Of a stretch of DNA of 52,642 nucleotides, positions 39,006 to 50,508 are shown one piece after another. A model generated the notes under the pieces. That model did no database searches. It was not told where the DNA came from and was given only the letters and a program-made list of their open reading frames with translations. Positions within the stretch are counted from its first letter, which is position 1, and each line of letters starts with the position of its first letter. The stretch lies in contig NZ_CALXYQ010000021.1 of assembly GCF_944393015.1 (NCBI RefSeq), forward strand, positions 1 through 52,642, read 5' to 3'. This DNA is from an uncultured Brachyspira sp. (GTDB lineage Bacteria > Spirochaetota > Brachyspiria > Brachyspirales > Brachyspiraceae). Both the position numbers and the translations under genes were made by a program.

Positions 39006-39458
39006 ATGTTCATTGCTTTATTAATAGTTTTTATATTGTTTGTATTATTTATCATTTTATATTATGCTAAAATCAAAAAAGTAAAAAACGTTGGAAAGAT
39101 AAAGTATTGCTATAACTCCTTACTTTCTTTTATACTAATAATGGTAAATAAAATTAGTAAATCTGATTTTATTGCTATTACTAATCCGCTTACAAATAGA
39201 ATACATTTAATAAATAAAAATTATTATGACAATATTACTGAAGAATATTTTTTATATAAGCATGAATTGGTGCATATTTATCAAGGCGAAATATTAGGAA
39301 AAATAAAATTTTTATTTCTTTATTTTGTTTACAGTATAAAGTATGGTTATTATAATAATCCATTTGAAAAGCAGGCAAGAGAACATGAAACAAAAAATTT
39401 TATTATAAAAGAAAATATAGCAAAAGAAATTAATAATAATTTTAGATTATATGAATAG
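39006..39458 (+). CDS. Small membrane protein with HExxH motif
   Basis: This 150-residue protein has an N-terminal membrane helix (about 3-20). A soluble part contains HELVH at residues 86-90 in YKHELVHIYQGE, and a conserved-looking NPFEKQAREHE at 119-129 that could provide the third zinc ligand (E/H). This resembles small HExxH metallopeptidase-like proteins, but the domain is too short to be sure it is an active protease. AGAGG precedes the ATG. It lies alone between two A/B-type elements and two bgl cassettes. No partner is evident. Confidence 0.65.
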   Translation: MFIALLIVFILFVLFIILYYAKIKKVKNVGKIKYCYNSLLSFILIMVNKISKSDFIAITNPLTNRIHLINKNYYDNITEEYFLYKHELVHIYQGEILGKIKFLFLYFVYSIKYGYYNNPFEKQAREHETKNFIIKENIAKEINNNFRLYE

Positions 39459-39500
39459 TATTAAAATATTTTAATGATTTTATAATAAAGCTTGAAAAAT

Positions 39501-39633
39501 TAATTACATCTGCCCGCCCAAGCGATTTTTAAATTTAAAATCTATTTAACGCACGATTAATGAAATTTAATTATATGATTAAATTATAATGAAAAATTGT
39601 ATTATATTATTAATTTTATTCAACGTGCGGTAT
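39501..39633. repeat. Collapsed module A plus module B
   Basis: A is reduced to ATTACATCTGCCCGCCCAAGCG (39501-39524): the left flank of A is joined directly to its right flank with one CCCGCCC retained, as expected if the two short terminal repeats of A had recombined. B follows at 39545-39633 (AACGCACG to AACGTGCGG) and diverges in the interior from the B at 38757. No gene is seen in the 39459-39738 gap. Confidence 0.75.
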
Positions 39634-39738
39634 ATAAGCATAACAAATTTAGATAAACTGTGTTGGAAAAATTGCAGTTTAAAATTTAAAATAAATAAAA
39701 GTTTTATATAGCTTTAACAAGTTAATATAAAAAAGTCC

Positions 39739-39767
39739 TTGACAATTAATGTTATATAGTTTATGAT
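39739..39767 (+). promoter_or_regulatory. Promoter of bgl cassette 2
   Basis: TTGACA (39739-39744), 17 bp, TATGAT (39762-39767). It lies just upstream of a RAT-like hairpin and terminator. Confidence 0.65.
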
Positions 39768-39781
39768 AATAACATCATATT

Positions 39782-39889
39782 GGATAGTGATTGTTTTATT
39801 TAAATCTTTTAAGACAAGCTAAACCTATTTATATAAAGACGAAATTCGGAAGTATTGTATATTTTGTTTTTATATAAATAGGTTTTTTT
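39782..39889 (+). promoter_or_regulatory. RAT-like hairpin and terminator before the cassette 2 antiterminator gene
   Basis: GGATAGTGATTG...AAGCTAAACC (39782-39825) can fold with GG/CC, TAG/CTA and TTGTTTT/AAGACAA pairs and asymmetric internal loops, as in RAT, but with a longer upper stem. The terminator is very strong: AAACCTATTTATATAAA (39821-39837) pairs with TTTATATAAATAGGTTT (39869-39885), 17 perfect bp, then a T-run. The RAT tail overlaps the terminator's first bases. Confidence 0.7.
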
Positions 39890-39907
39890 ATTTTAGGAGA
39901 ATTTATT

Positions 39908-40744
39908 ATGAAAGTAGGAAAGATACTTAATAATAATGTCGTTGTTGTTTTTGAAAGCGGTAAAACAGAGAAAATCGTTATGGGCAGAGGTATAGCCTTT
40001 GGTAAAAAAGTTGGCGATACTATAGATGAAGAAAAAATTGATAAAACGTTCTTATTAGAAAATTCAGACAATAACAGCAAACTTCAGCAATTATTAAAAG
40101 ATATACCTGCAGAATATTTAAATACTACAGAAAAAATTATTGCGTATGCCAAAACTAAATCTGAAAGAAGTTTAAATGATTTTTTGTAAATCACTTTAAT
40201 GGATCATATATATATGGCAATAGTTAGAACTAAAGACGGTGTCAATATAAAAAATATGATGCTTTGGGATATAAAAAAATTCTATAAAGATGAATATAAT
40301 ATAGGTTTAAAGGCTTTGGATATTATAGAAGAAGATTTTAATATAAGACTTTCAGATGATGAGGCAGGTTTTCATATAGTTAATGCTCAAACTAATGATG
40401 ATTACGGATGCATAAAAGAAATGGGCGAGATTACAAAACTTATACAAAAAATAGTTATGATAGTAGAGAGGCATTTTAATATAAAGTTCAATGAAGAATC
40501 TTTGTATTATAACAGATTTATAACTCATTTAAAATTTTTTGCTTTGAGATTGTTCCAAAAAAATATTTATAATGATAAAGAAGATGAAGATTTGTTATCT
40601 GTGGTAAAGATGAAATATAAAGAAGCTTATGAATGCACTTTAAAAATAGCAGAATATATTTTGCTTTCTTATTCTTATGATATAAGCGATGAGGAGAAAT
40701 TATATTTAACTATACATATAGAGAAAGCAAAAAGGAGAGAATAA
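39908..40744 (+). pseudogene. BglG/LicT-family antiterminator interrupted by one in-frame TAA
   Basis: Frame 39908-40189 is a full CAT RNA-binding domain (MKVGKILNNNVVVVFESGKT...) plus linker. The following PRD1/PRD2 frame (40199-40744) is in the same register, so only the TAA at 40187-40189 separates them. The surrounding codons give LND-FL-stop-ITLMDHI, where LND..IYITLTDHI is expected; a single-base change from TAT (Tyr) to TAA would explain it. PRD1 also lacks three residues (IAL) in DEAGF-HIVNA. No Shine-Dalgarno site precedes the second part. A free CAT domain could still bind RAT without regulation by the PRDs. Otherwise this is an early pseudogene. Confidence 0.8.
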
Positions 40745-40769
40745 AATATTTATAGGATTTAATATATTT

Positions 40770-40796
40770 GGATGGTGACATTAAGTTGGCCAAACC
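40770..40796 (+). promoter_or_regulatory. RAT-like sequence before EIIBCA of cassette 2
   Basis: GGATGGTGACATTAAGTTGG (40770-40789) then CCAAACC resembles the cassette 2 leader RAT-like hairpin. The inner TGG/CCA pair replaces TAG/CTA there, a compensatory change. No clear terminator follows, so it may be a relic. Confidence 0.4.
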
Positions 40797-40822
40797 TTCA
40801 TTATTATAAAAAATTATTATAA

Positions 40823-42778
<1,956 letters not shown>

Positions 42779-42816
42779 TTATTTAAATAAAAGTTTAAAT
42801 AATATAGGAGATATAA

Positions 42817-44244
<1,428 letters not shown>

Positions 44245-44337
44245 TTATTATTTATGCGGTTTAAAATTCAGCGATAAACGAGCAGCTGATAACTGATGAA
44301 GGAAGTTGTGAGTTAATTCTTAAATAAAAAAATCGAG

Positions 44338-44363
44338 CCTCTATCAGCTTTAGCTGATAGAGG
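44338..44363 (+). terminator. Hairpin after GH1 of cassette 2
   Basis: CCTCTATCAGCT (44338-44349) pairs with AGCTGATAGAGG (44352-44363), 12 bp with a tight apex. It is flanked by AAAAAAATCGAG before and GCGAGATTTTTT after, which can extend the structure. Equivalent hairpin to 38354-38375. Confidence 0.55.
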
Positions 44364-44397
44364 TATAAAAGCGAGATTTTTTATATATAAATAAAAT

Positions 44398-44436
44398 AAG
44401 AAAGTTATAGCTTCTAATGGTGAGGACTTAGATTGA
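44398..44436 (+). pseudogene. Orphan 3' tail of a third GH1 gene
   Basis: This reads [12 protein letters not shown]-stop in frame and nearly matches the last codons of the GH1 gene that ends at 44244 (GGTGAG for GGCGAG, GAT for GAC). It is not part of any longer open frame. It begins directly after the terminator hairpin, and the sequence changes to module B just after its stop. I read it as what remains after deletion of a third GH1 copy. Confidence 0.8.
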
Positions 44437-44450
44437 TTATAATTTAAACT

Positions 44451-44690
44451 ATCACGCACGGTGTGTGAAATTTAAAATATAAGCTTATTTCAAATTATAA
44501 TTTAAACTATATAAAAAAATACATTTACCGTGCGTTAATAAAAATTTTCAATATAATAACAGCTTGGGTGGGTATTAAAATAACAGTGTAAAATAACAAA
44601 ATAAAATATATAAAAATAGCAGTTAAGATTTTAAATTTAGAGGGTGGGAGTTAGAATAAAATTTTGTTTTTAAATCTTTTCTAATTTCCC
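44451..44690. repeat. Composite element B-A'-(truncated A)
   Basis: B at 44451-44536 (CACGCACGG to ACCGTGCGTTA); A' at 44561-44658 (GCTTGGGTGGG to GAGGGTGGGAGTTAGAAT); then the start of A, cut off at about 44680 (TTTCTAATTTCCC). It is placed between the convergent GH1 and Rpn genes; no gene is present in 44437-44741. Confidence 0.8.
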
Positions 44691-44741
44691 ATATTTTTTC
44701 TTTATTTGTATGCATTTTTAAGCATACTATAAATGTTTAGC

Positions 44742-45596
44742 TCATAATTTTTTTATTTCTTCTATAGTCAAACCTGTATATTTAGAAATAATATTAATAT
44801 CAACTTTATCATCTTTCATTTGTTTTGCTATAGAAGTTTGTCCTTCTTTTATACCTTTTTGCATTCCTTCTTCTATTCCCTTTATACGCTCCTCATTAAG
44901 CATTAAAACATTAAAATAATCTCTTTCATAATTACTATAGCCATTATATAAATCATTACTTTTTACAAATTTGTTATATTCTTCATATACTTCTTTCATT
45001 ATAGGATTTTTCTTTACTAATATTTCCATAGTATCCTCCAATTTATCTTTCGAATTTAAAAACTCAAACCAATCTGATAAACCTTCATATAAATTATAAG
45101 AATTACTAAATTTCCTAAGCTCTAGAAAATGAAGCTCTAAATGATTAGTTAATATATGATTAGTTTCTAACTCTTTAATAAAATAACAGCTATGAGGCTT
45201 ATCTATACCTTTTATCAAATTAAAATCAAGAATATTAATACTTATTACAGGTGTTAAATCTGAATATATATCCTTAGATTTTAAATTTGTAAAATAATTT
45301 TTAGCCCAATAGTATAAACTTCTATATATAAATGACTGATTACCTATTCTTTGTATTTCTATAATTATAGTTTCGCCTGATTTCGTTTTTGCTTTAACAT
45401 CTGCTATTGATTCTTTATCAAATACATTTTCTTTTAGATTAAAAGTATTTAAAACTTCTATATATTCAAAAGGCTCTTGATTAGAATCTATCCTAACAGA
45501 ATTAATAAGATTTTTAAGTATATGCTCATGTCCTTCTTTAGCAAACATATAACGCATAAAATAATCATTCAAAACATTAAAATACTTTCCACTCAT
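44742..45596 (-). CDS. Rpn-family PD-(D/E)XK nuclease, copy 2
   Basis: This 284-residue paralogue of the gene at 30864 has the start YFNVLNDYFMRYMFAK and active-site residues D66 (IADVKAK) and E80-I81-Q82 (TIIIEIQR). A conserved SLYYWAKNYFTNLKS block and a C-terminal charged helix follow (IEEGMQKGIKEGQTSIAKQM). The last 20 residues, ending YTGLTIEEIKKL, are close to copy 1's (NTGLSIEEIEKL). It belongs to the family of recombination-associated nucleases, related to some mobile-element proteins. The ATG is 6 nt from a perfect -10 box and has no Shine-Dalgarno site. It is flanked by A/B elements on both sides, with no recognisable inverted-repeat ends of its own. Confidence 0.85.
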   Translation of the reverse strand: MSGKYFNVLNDYFMRYMFAKEGHEHILKNLINSVRIDSNQEPFEYIEVLNTFNLKENVFDKESIADVKAKTKSGETIIIEIQRIGNQSFIYRSLYYWAKNYFTNLKSKDIYSDLTPVISINILDFNLIKGIDKPHSCYFIKELETNHILTNHLELHFLELRKFSNSYNLYEGLSDWFEFLNSKDKLEDTMEILVKKNPIMKEVYEEYNKFVKSNDLYNGYSNYERDYFNVLMLNEERIKGIEEGMQKGIKEGQTSIAKQMKDDKVDINIISKYTGLTIEEIKKL

Positions 45597-45602
45597 AATA
45601 TT

Positions 45603-45631
45603 ATTATAATGAAATAATTTGTAAATGTCAA
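45603..45631 (-). promoter_or_regulatory. Consensus promoter for a predicted leaderless Rpn mRNA (copy 2)
   Basis: On the minus strand, TTGACA (45631-45626), 17 bp, TATAAT (45608-45603), then 6 nt to the ATG at 45596. This is the same geometry as upstream of copy 1. Confidence 0.75.
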
Positions 45632-45639
45632 AATAAATT

Positions 45640-46020
45640 TTTTGATTTATTTTATTCTGTTATTTTTGTTTTTTGGTTGTTAAAAATAAATTTTAATGCC
45701 CCAAGTTTTGTTTAAATTTATAATGCATTCACCGCACGCAGAATATTATTATATTATTAAGTATATTTATTAATTACAATTATCATTATATATAAAATTT
45801 TACTTACCGTGCGTTAATAAAAATTTTCAATATAATAACCGCTTGGGTGGGTATTAGAATAACAGAGTAAAATAACAAAATAAAATATAACAAAAATAAC
45901 AGTTAAGATTCTAAATTTAGAGGGTGGGGAGTTAGAATAAAATTTGTTTTTTTAATCTTTTCTAATTTCCAGCCCTTTATATTTTATTGCTTTATTCTGT
46001 TACTTTTATTTTATATTTTT
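45640..46020. repeat. Composite element (partial A)-B-A'-(partial A)
   Basis: A right part ends GCCCCAAG (about 45700). B at 45728-45815 (CACCGCACG to ACCGTGCGTTA) closely matches the B at 33161-33250. A' at 45838-45940 (GCTTGGGTGGG to GAGGGTGGGGAGTTAGAAT). A left part at 45955-46015 has no right end. It lies in a divergent gap between Rpn copy 2 and the next rightward gene. No gene is present in 45632-46166. Confidence 0.75.
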
Positions 46021-46118
46021 TGAAAATATTAATAACAATGATGATTTATTTATGAATTATAATATACAAAACAAAATACATATTAATTTTAAAATTTGTA
46101 TACTTTTATATAAATTAA

Positions 46119-46147
46119 TAGACAAAAATTAAAATATTGTTTATAAT
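46119..46147 (+). promoter_or_regulatory. Promoter of the small membrane-protein gene
   Basis: TAGACA (46119-46124), 17 bp, TATAAT (46142-46147), followed by AGGAA and the ATG at 46167. Confidence 0.6.
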
Positions 46148-46166
46148 ATTTATATAGGAATTGTAT

Positions 46167-46430
46167 ATGTCAGGATTAACATTTTGGTTTGCATTTTTAT
46201 TAGTTATATTCATTTTTACTAGATATTTTATATTACCCAAAATATTTAGCAAAGATTCAAAAGAATTTAAAAAATATGTTGAAGAAGCATATAATGATTT
46301 GGATAAATACTACAATTCAGGTAATGAACGGTCTAAAGAAATGATAAAAAATTCAATTATTGGTATGGCTAAAGAAGGAAATGATATAGCAAAAAAATTC
46401 TGTGAAGATAAAGTCTGGGATATTAAATAG
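46167..46430 (+). CDS. Small membrane protein of unknown function
   Basis: This 87-residue protein has one N-terminal membrane helix (FWFAFLLVIFIFTRYFILP) and a charged, helical cytoplasmic tail (KDSKEFKKYVEEAYNDLDKY...). I start it at the ATG at 46167, 6 nt after AGGAA, and not at the TTG at 46161. No family is recognised. Its last seven codons, DKVWDIK and the stop, and about 350 bp downstream also occur at 32788-33171, showing that the locus or its end has been duplicated. Confidence 0.65.
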   Translation: MSGLTFWFAFLLVIFIFTRYFILPKIFSKDSKEFKKYVEEAYNDLDKYYNSGNERSKEMIKNSIIGMAKEGNDIAKKFCEDKVWDIK

Positions 46431-46781
46431 CGGCAAAGATTGATTATATTTGTAACTATTCTTAAATAATTTTATGTGCTTTTGCAACTTTGACGAAGTC
46501 CGCAGAGCGTATGCCATGAAAAAGTTGATAAAAAATAAGTTAAAAATTTTTTATTTATATATACTTTCATCTAAACTTTTATATTTTATTCTAAAATTAG
46601 AATTTTAATAAAGGGAAAAAATTTAAATGTCTGGGTTTGGGAATGAATCTTTTCTAATTCCCCGCCCTTTATATTTTTTTTCTTTATTCTGTTATTTTTG
46701 TTTTTTATTTCTTTATTGTTTTAAAATAAATGTTAATGCCCGCCCGAGTTTTATTTAAATTTATAATGCATTCACCGCACG
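46403..46781. repeat. Roughly 380-bp direct repeat, right copy
   Basis: Partner of 32788-33171: it includes the gene's own 3' end, the C-type hairpin at 46480-46541 (CAACTTT...AAAGTTG with the GACGAAGTCCGCAGAGCG loop) and a module A at about 46655-46755. Similarity stops at CACCGCACG, the left end of module B. Confidence 0.85.
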
Positions 46782-46858
46782 ATAAACAAAATTAAAAAAT
46801 ATTATTTTCACTTAAATATAATTTTTATTATATTTATTGATTTACTTATCGTGCGTTA
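46655..46858. repeat. Composite element A-B overlapping a stop codon
   Basis: A at 46655-46755 (TTCCCCGCCC to GCCCGCCCGAG); B at 46772-46858 (CACCGCACG to ATCGTGCGTTA). The last three bases, TTA, are the reverse complement of the TAA stop codon of the leftward gene at 46856-48421. Confidence 0.8.
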
Positions 46859-48421
46859 TATAATTTCATAATCATCATCTACATTAAAACCTAAATTTAC
46901 TTCAAGATTTTCTAACTTTTGATTTTTCTTTTCATAGTCAGCTTTAATCTGAGAATATATATTGTATCCTGCACTCATATTTATAAATCTTAAATATATA
47001 TCATTTTCCTTGCCGTTAAATGCTCCTTCTCTAAAAAGTTCAAATAGATAATTATTGATTAAATGATATGTATAAAGCTGGGTTTTGTATACAGAACAAT
47101 TTTTTTGAGATGACTGAAAATTGAAATTAACAATCTCTCCGGAATGAAGCTCATTATAAAATTCATTGTCAGCACATATTTCAGGTAAGAATAAAAATAA
47201 ATCACTTGCAAGACTATAATCCTTTGTAAGCTCTTCTGCCAAATTTCCTAATTTATCATATGACTCTTCAGATTCTTTTAAATTTAAAACTATATTTGAA
47301 TATTCTCGAATAAATTTTAAAATCTCATCATTACTGAATGGGTAAGGAGTGTAAGTTTCATTATCCTGTACTAAAAAGAAAAACTGCTTGTCTGATGAAA
47401 AATCTGTTTCATTCCAAGTTTTAACATATTCATTCATTTTGTCGGCAAGCACTGGTATATTAACATCATTGATTCTAAGCTCTCCTATAGAATAATCATT
47501 ACCTGCCTTAGCTCCATATATTTTAATGTAGCATATTTTTTGATTTCCTATTCTTTTTAAAATATCATCTTTGAACATGTCCCAATAAATATTTACATTT
47601 TTAGGCTTTCCATTATCGCCGCCCATATTAACTAAATTACTTGTATAAACTTTCCATTTATGTTTTTTACCGGCAAATTCAGTTTCTACTTCATCAAGTA
47701 TTCTGTTTTCATTCATCGCTTTTATGCCTGTCATTATACCGAATATGAAACTTCCATTTGAAAGCCCTACAGAAGTATTGGCATCTTTTCCAGCACTGGC
47801 ACAGCATTCAAATATATCTCTGTCCCAATCAGGACTTGATATATAATAGTTTATAACTGCACTTTTATCTGTTATAGTATCAGGATAAGCATTTATAAAT
47901 ATATTCCATTTTTTTATAACAATACTTCCCTCTATTATTTCATTATCTATATCATTTGATAAAATAGATGATATATCTTTTATGATAGAATCAGGATCAT
48001 CAATATTAACTGCATTAGCTTCATAATGCATACTTCCGCCTTGTATATATTCTTTTAAATTATTATATAAATTGTTGTAATAATCATATTCTTCATTGCT
48101 TATTAAAGATTTGTTCATTTCTAATGTATACAATGCTCTGTCTATATTTAAATTGGCATTGCTCATATCAGATTTTCCTGAATATGCATAGGCAATTTTA
48201 TAAAACCAAGTATGATGGCTTTTGGTTTCTTCGGATAAAGAATTTAATATTTCTATTGCTAGGTCAAATTCTCCAGTATTATTATATGCTACAGCAAGCT
48301 GCCCTTTAATATCATCATTTAATTGTTCTTCAGGTAAGGAGAGTATTAATTCAATAATTCCTCTATGATTTCCTTCTTCATATAATTTGTGAAATTGTAA
48401 ATCTAATTCTTCATTATTCAT
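46856..48421 (-). CDS. TPR-like protein of unknown function
   Basis: This 521-residue cytoplasmic protein has no signal peptide. The N-terminus (1-130) contains two to three TPR-like repeats (AVAYNNTGEFDLAIEILNSL, WFYKIAYAYSGKSDMSNANLN). The C-terminal part (about 150-500) has long alpha/beta regions with INYYISSPDWDRDIFECCAS and conserved-looking Trp/Tyr clusters. I do not recognise it securely; it may belong to a TPR-plus-DUF family. AAGGAT lies before the ATG. Its stop codon lies in a module B end, and the final residues DDDYEII precede it. Confidence 0.65.
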   Translation of the reverse strand: MNNEELDLQFHKLYEEGNHRGIIELILSLPEEQLNDDIKGQLAVAYNNTGEFDLAIEILNSLSEETKSHHTWFYKIAYAYSGKSDMSNANLNIDRALYTLEMNKSLISNEEYDYYNNLYNNLKEYIQGGSMHYEANAVNIDDPDSIIKDISSILSNDIDNEIIEGSIVIKKWNIFINAYPDTITDKSAVINYYISSPDWDRDIFECCASAGKDANTSVGLSNGSFIFGIMTGIKAMNENRILDEVETEFAGKKHKWKVYTSNLVNMGGDNGKPKNVNIYWDMFKDDILKRIGNQKICYIKIYGAKAGNDYSIGELRINDVNIPVLADKMNEYVKTWNETDFSSDKQFFFLVQDNETYTPYPFSNDEILKFIREYSNIVLNLKESEESYDKLGNLAEELTKDYSLASDLFLFLPEICADNEFYNELHSGEIVNFNFQSSQKNCSVYKTQLYTYHLINNYLFELFREGAFNGKENDIYLRFINMSAGYNIYSQIKADYEKKNQKLENLEVNLGFNVDDDYEII

Positions 48422-48489
48422 ACATAATATCCTTATTTGTTATTGGTAAAATATAATATATTTATGATAATAAAACAATATATTTTTGT

Positions 48490-48518
48490 TTAACTTTTTT
48501 ATGATTTTAGTATATAAT
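48490..48518 (+). promoter_or_regulatory. Promoter of gpmA
   Basis: TTAACT (48490-48495), 17 bp, TATAAT (48513-48518), about 33 bp before the ATG. AAGGAG lies near 48537. Confidence 0.5.
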
Positions 48519-48550
48519 AAAACTTAATATCATTATAAGGAGTTATAAAG

Positions 48551-49297
48551 ATGACAAAAGTTGTTTTAATTCGTCATGGTGAGAGTGTTTGGAACAAAGA
48601 AAATCTGTTTACAGGCTGGGCAGATGTTACATTATCAGAAAAAGGAATAGAAGAAGCTAAAGCAGGCGGAGCTGAGTTAAAAAAAGCAGGATTTACTTTC
48701 GATAAAGCATACACTTCTACACTAACTCGTGCTATCAAAACTTTAAATTTAGTATTAGAAGAAATGGGACTTTTATGGATACCTGTAGACAAATGCTGGC
48801 AGTTAAATGAAAGACATTACGGAGCTTTACAGGGATTAAACAAATCACAAACAGCTGAAAAATACGGAGAAGATCAAGTAAAAATTTGGAGAAGAAGTTA
48901 TGATACTCCGCCTCCAGCATTAGAAAAATCTGATGAAAGATATCCTGGACATGATCCTCGTTATAAAAACTTATCAGAAAAAGAACTTCCTCTTACTGAA
49001 TGTTTGAAAGATACAGTTGCAAGAGTAGTGCCTTTCTGGGAAAATGTTATACTTCCAGATATTAAAGCAGGTAAAAAAATCATCATTGCTGCACATGGTA
49101 ACAGCTTAAGAGCTTTAGTAAAATATTTGGATAATATTTCTGATGCTGATATCACTGAGCTTAATATACCAACAGGAATGCCTTTAGTTTATGAACTTGA
49201 TGATAATTTCAAAGCAGTTAATAAACAGTATTTAGGAGATCCTGAAGCTGTTAAAAAAGCTATGGAAGCAGTAGCAAATCAAGGTAAGAAAAAATAA
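48551..49297 (+). CDS. gpmA: 2,3-bisphosphoglycerate-dependent phosphoglycerate mutase
   Basis: Interconverts 3- and 2-phosphoglycerate in glycolysis. At 248 residues it is the usual length. The catalytic His is H9 in LIRHGES, with [11 protein letters not shown] and the second His in [11 protein letters not shown]. The protein is of the cofactor-dependent type (dPGM). AAGGAG precedes the ATG. It is transcribed alone and followed by a strong terminator. The next glycolytic enzyme, enolase, begins 2.8 kb further on. Confidence 0.96.
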   Translation: MTKVVLIRHGESVWNKENLFTGWADVTLSEKGIEEAKAGGAELKKAGFTFDKAYTSTLTRAIKTLNLVLEEMGLLWIPVDKCWQLNERHYGALQGLNKSQTAEKYGEDQVKIWRRSYDTPPPALEKSDERYPGHDPRYKNLSEKELPLTECLKDTVARVVPFWENVILPDIKAGKKIIIAAHGNSLRALVKYLDNISDADITELNIPTGMPLVYELDDNFKAVNKQYLGDPEAVKKAMEAVANQGKKK

Positions 49298-49334
49298 GAA
49301 TATAAAAATATATAGTTTTTTATTTTATAAAAAT

Positions 49335-49372
49335 AAAAGGAAGTCTTTAATCATTAAAAGACTTCCTTTTTT
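49335..49372. terminator. Intrinsic terminator after gpmA
   Basis: AAAAGGAAGTCTTT (49335-49348) pairs perfectly with AAAGACTTCCTTTT (49357-49370) around an 8-nt loop, with A- and T-runs on its sides. It can serve both gpmA and the convergent small membrane-protein gene. Confidence 0.85.
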
Positions 49373-49392
49373 ATTAAATTGTATATTTAGTT

Positions 49393-49623
49393 TTAATTGT
49401 TCTTTTTATTTAGAAAACCAAAGATATAAATTATAGGCTCAATAAAAATATCATATAAGAATTGACTTATATTTTTTACTAGAAATCTTTTCACTAAAAA
49501 TATAATAATGAATACACCCTTAATAAGTCCAAATGATGTATCCAATATATCAATGAAAATCTTTTCAAAGTCTGTAAATAAAAATAAACTTACAGCTGAT
49601 ACTATAAAAATAATTTCAAGCAT
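49393..49623 (-). CDS. Small membrane protein of unknown function
   Basis: This 76-residue protein is strongly hydrophobic with probably two membrane helices (about 3-20 and 33-50) and a short KKNN end. No family is recognised. AAGGAT lies 5-6 nt before the ATG, which supports a real gene. It lies downstream of kdsB in the same direction, 76 nt away, and could be the end of that transcript. Confidence 0.55.
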   Translation of the reverse strand: MLEIIFIVSAVSLFLFTDFEKIFIDILDTSFGLIKGVFIIIFLVKRFLVKNISQFLYDIFIEPIIYIFGFLNKKNN

Positions 49624-49699
49624 ATTAAATCCTTAAAATAAAAATTGGTATTTAGGAATAATACATTTTAATGATGACATTTTTTGTCGTGATTAATAA

Positions 49700-50470
49700 T
49701 TACTTATATAAATTTTCATTATTTAATTCACTTTGGGCAAAATTTCTTAAATAATTCTGAACGAACTCTAAATCTTCTCTTGTATCTATACCATGAAGGA
49801 ATTTTTTAGTTTCTAAAACTTTTATTTTCATGCCATTATAAAGCCATCTTAATTGTTCTAGCTTTTCTATCATCTCATATTTACATTCTTGTAAGCCTTC
49901 TATCTTTAATAGAATGTCTCTTCTAAAAGCATAAACTCCTATATGTTTATAGTATTCAGCACTAATATTCTGATCGAATCTTTTATGAGGTATTGTGGCT
50001 CTAGAAAAATACATAGCATAATTATTTATATCAGTAACAACTTTAACAGCATTTTCATCTTTTATTAATGGGCTGTCATCTTCTATTCTTGTTTTTAAGG
50101 TGGCAATATCAACATTTTCATCATCAAAAGCATCTATTAAAGGATTAAGCACTGATTCATTTATTAAAGGTTCATCACCTTGTACATTTATAATAATATC
50201 GCTTTCTATCTTTTTAGCAACTTCTATTATCCTTGAAGTTCCTGAAGTATGTTCTGATGAAGTCATTACCGCCTTAGCATTATTTTTTTCACATATATCC
50301 ATTATTTCTTTAGAGTCTGTTGCAATAATACAGTCATCTATTTTTTTAGCAGCCTTAACATTATCATAAACTGCTATTATTATAGGCTTTCCTAATAATT
50401 CATAAGTTAATTTTTTTGGAAATCTAGTTGATTCATATCTGGCAGGTATTATTGCTGTGATTTTAGCCAT
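49700..50470 (-). CDS. kdsB: 3-deoxy-manno-octulosonate cytidylyltransferase KdsB
   Basis: Activates KDO with CTP to make CMP-KDO for lipo-oligosaccharide. The 256-residue length is normal. The CTP-binding start is IIPARYESTRFPKK. NVQGDEPLI and the HIGVYAFRR segment are family signatures. GGAG precedes the ATG. It is preceded at 38 nt by an EIIA-type gene in the same orientation, likely one operon. In a spirochaete this suggests a KDO-containing surface lipid, which is inference. Confidence 0.95.
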   Translation of the reverse strand: MAKITAIIPARYESTRFPKKLTYELLGKPIIIAVYDNVKAAKKIDDCIIATDSKEIMDICEKNNAKAVMTSSEHTSGTSRIIEVAKKIESDIIINVQGDEPLINESVLNPLIDAFDDENVDIATLKTRIEDDSPLIKDENAVKVVTDINNYAMYFSRATIPHKRFDQNISAEYYKHIGVYAFRRDILLKIEGLQECKYEMIEKLEQLRWLYNGMKIKVLETKKFLHGIDTREDLEFVQNYLRNFAQSELNNENLYK

Positions 50471-50508
50471 ATTATTACTCCAATAATATTTATTTTTTTA
50501 TTATTTCT

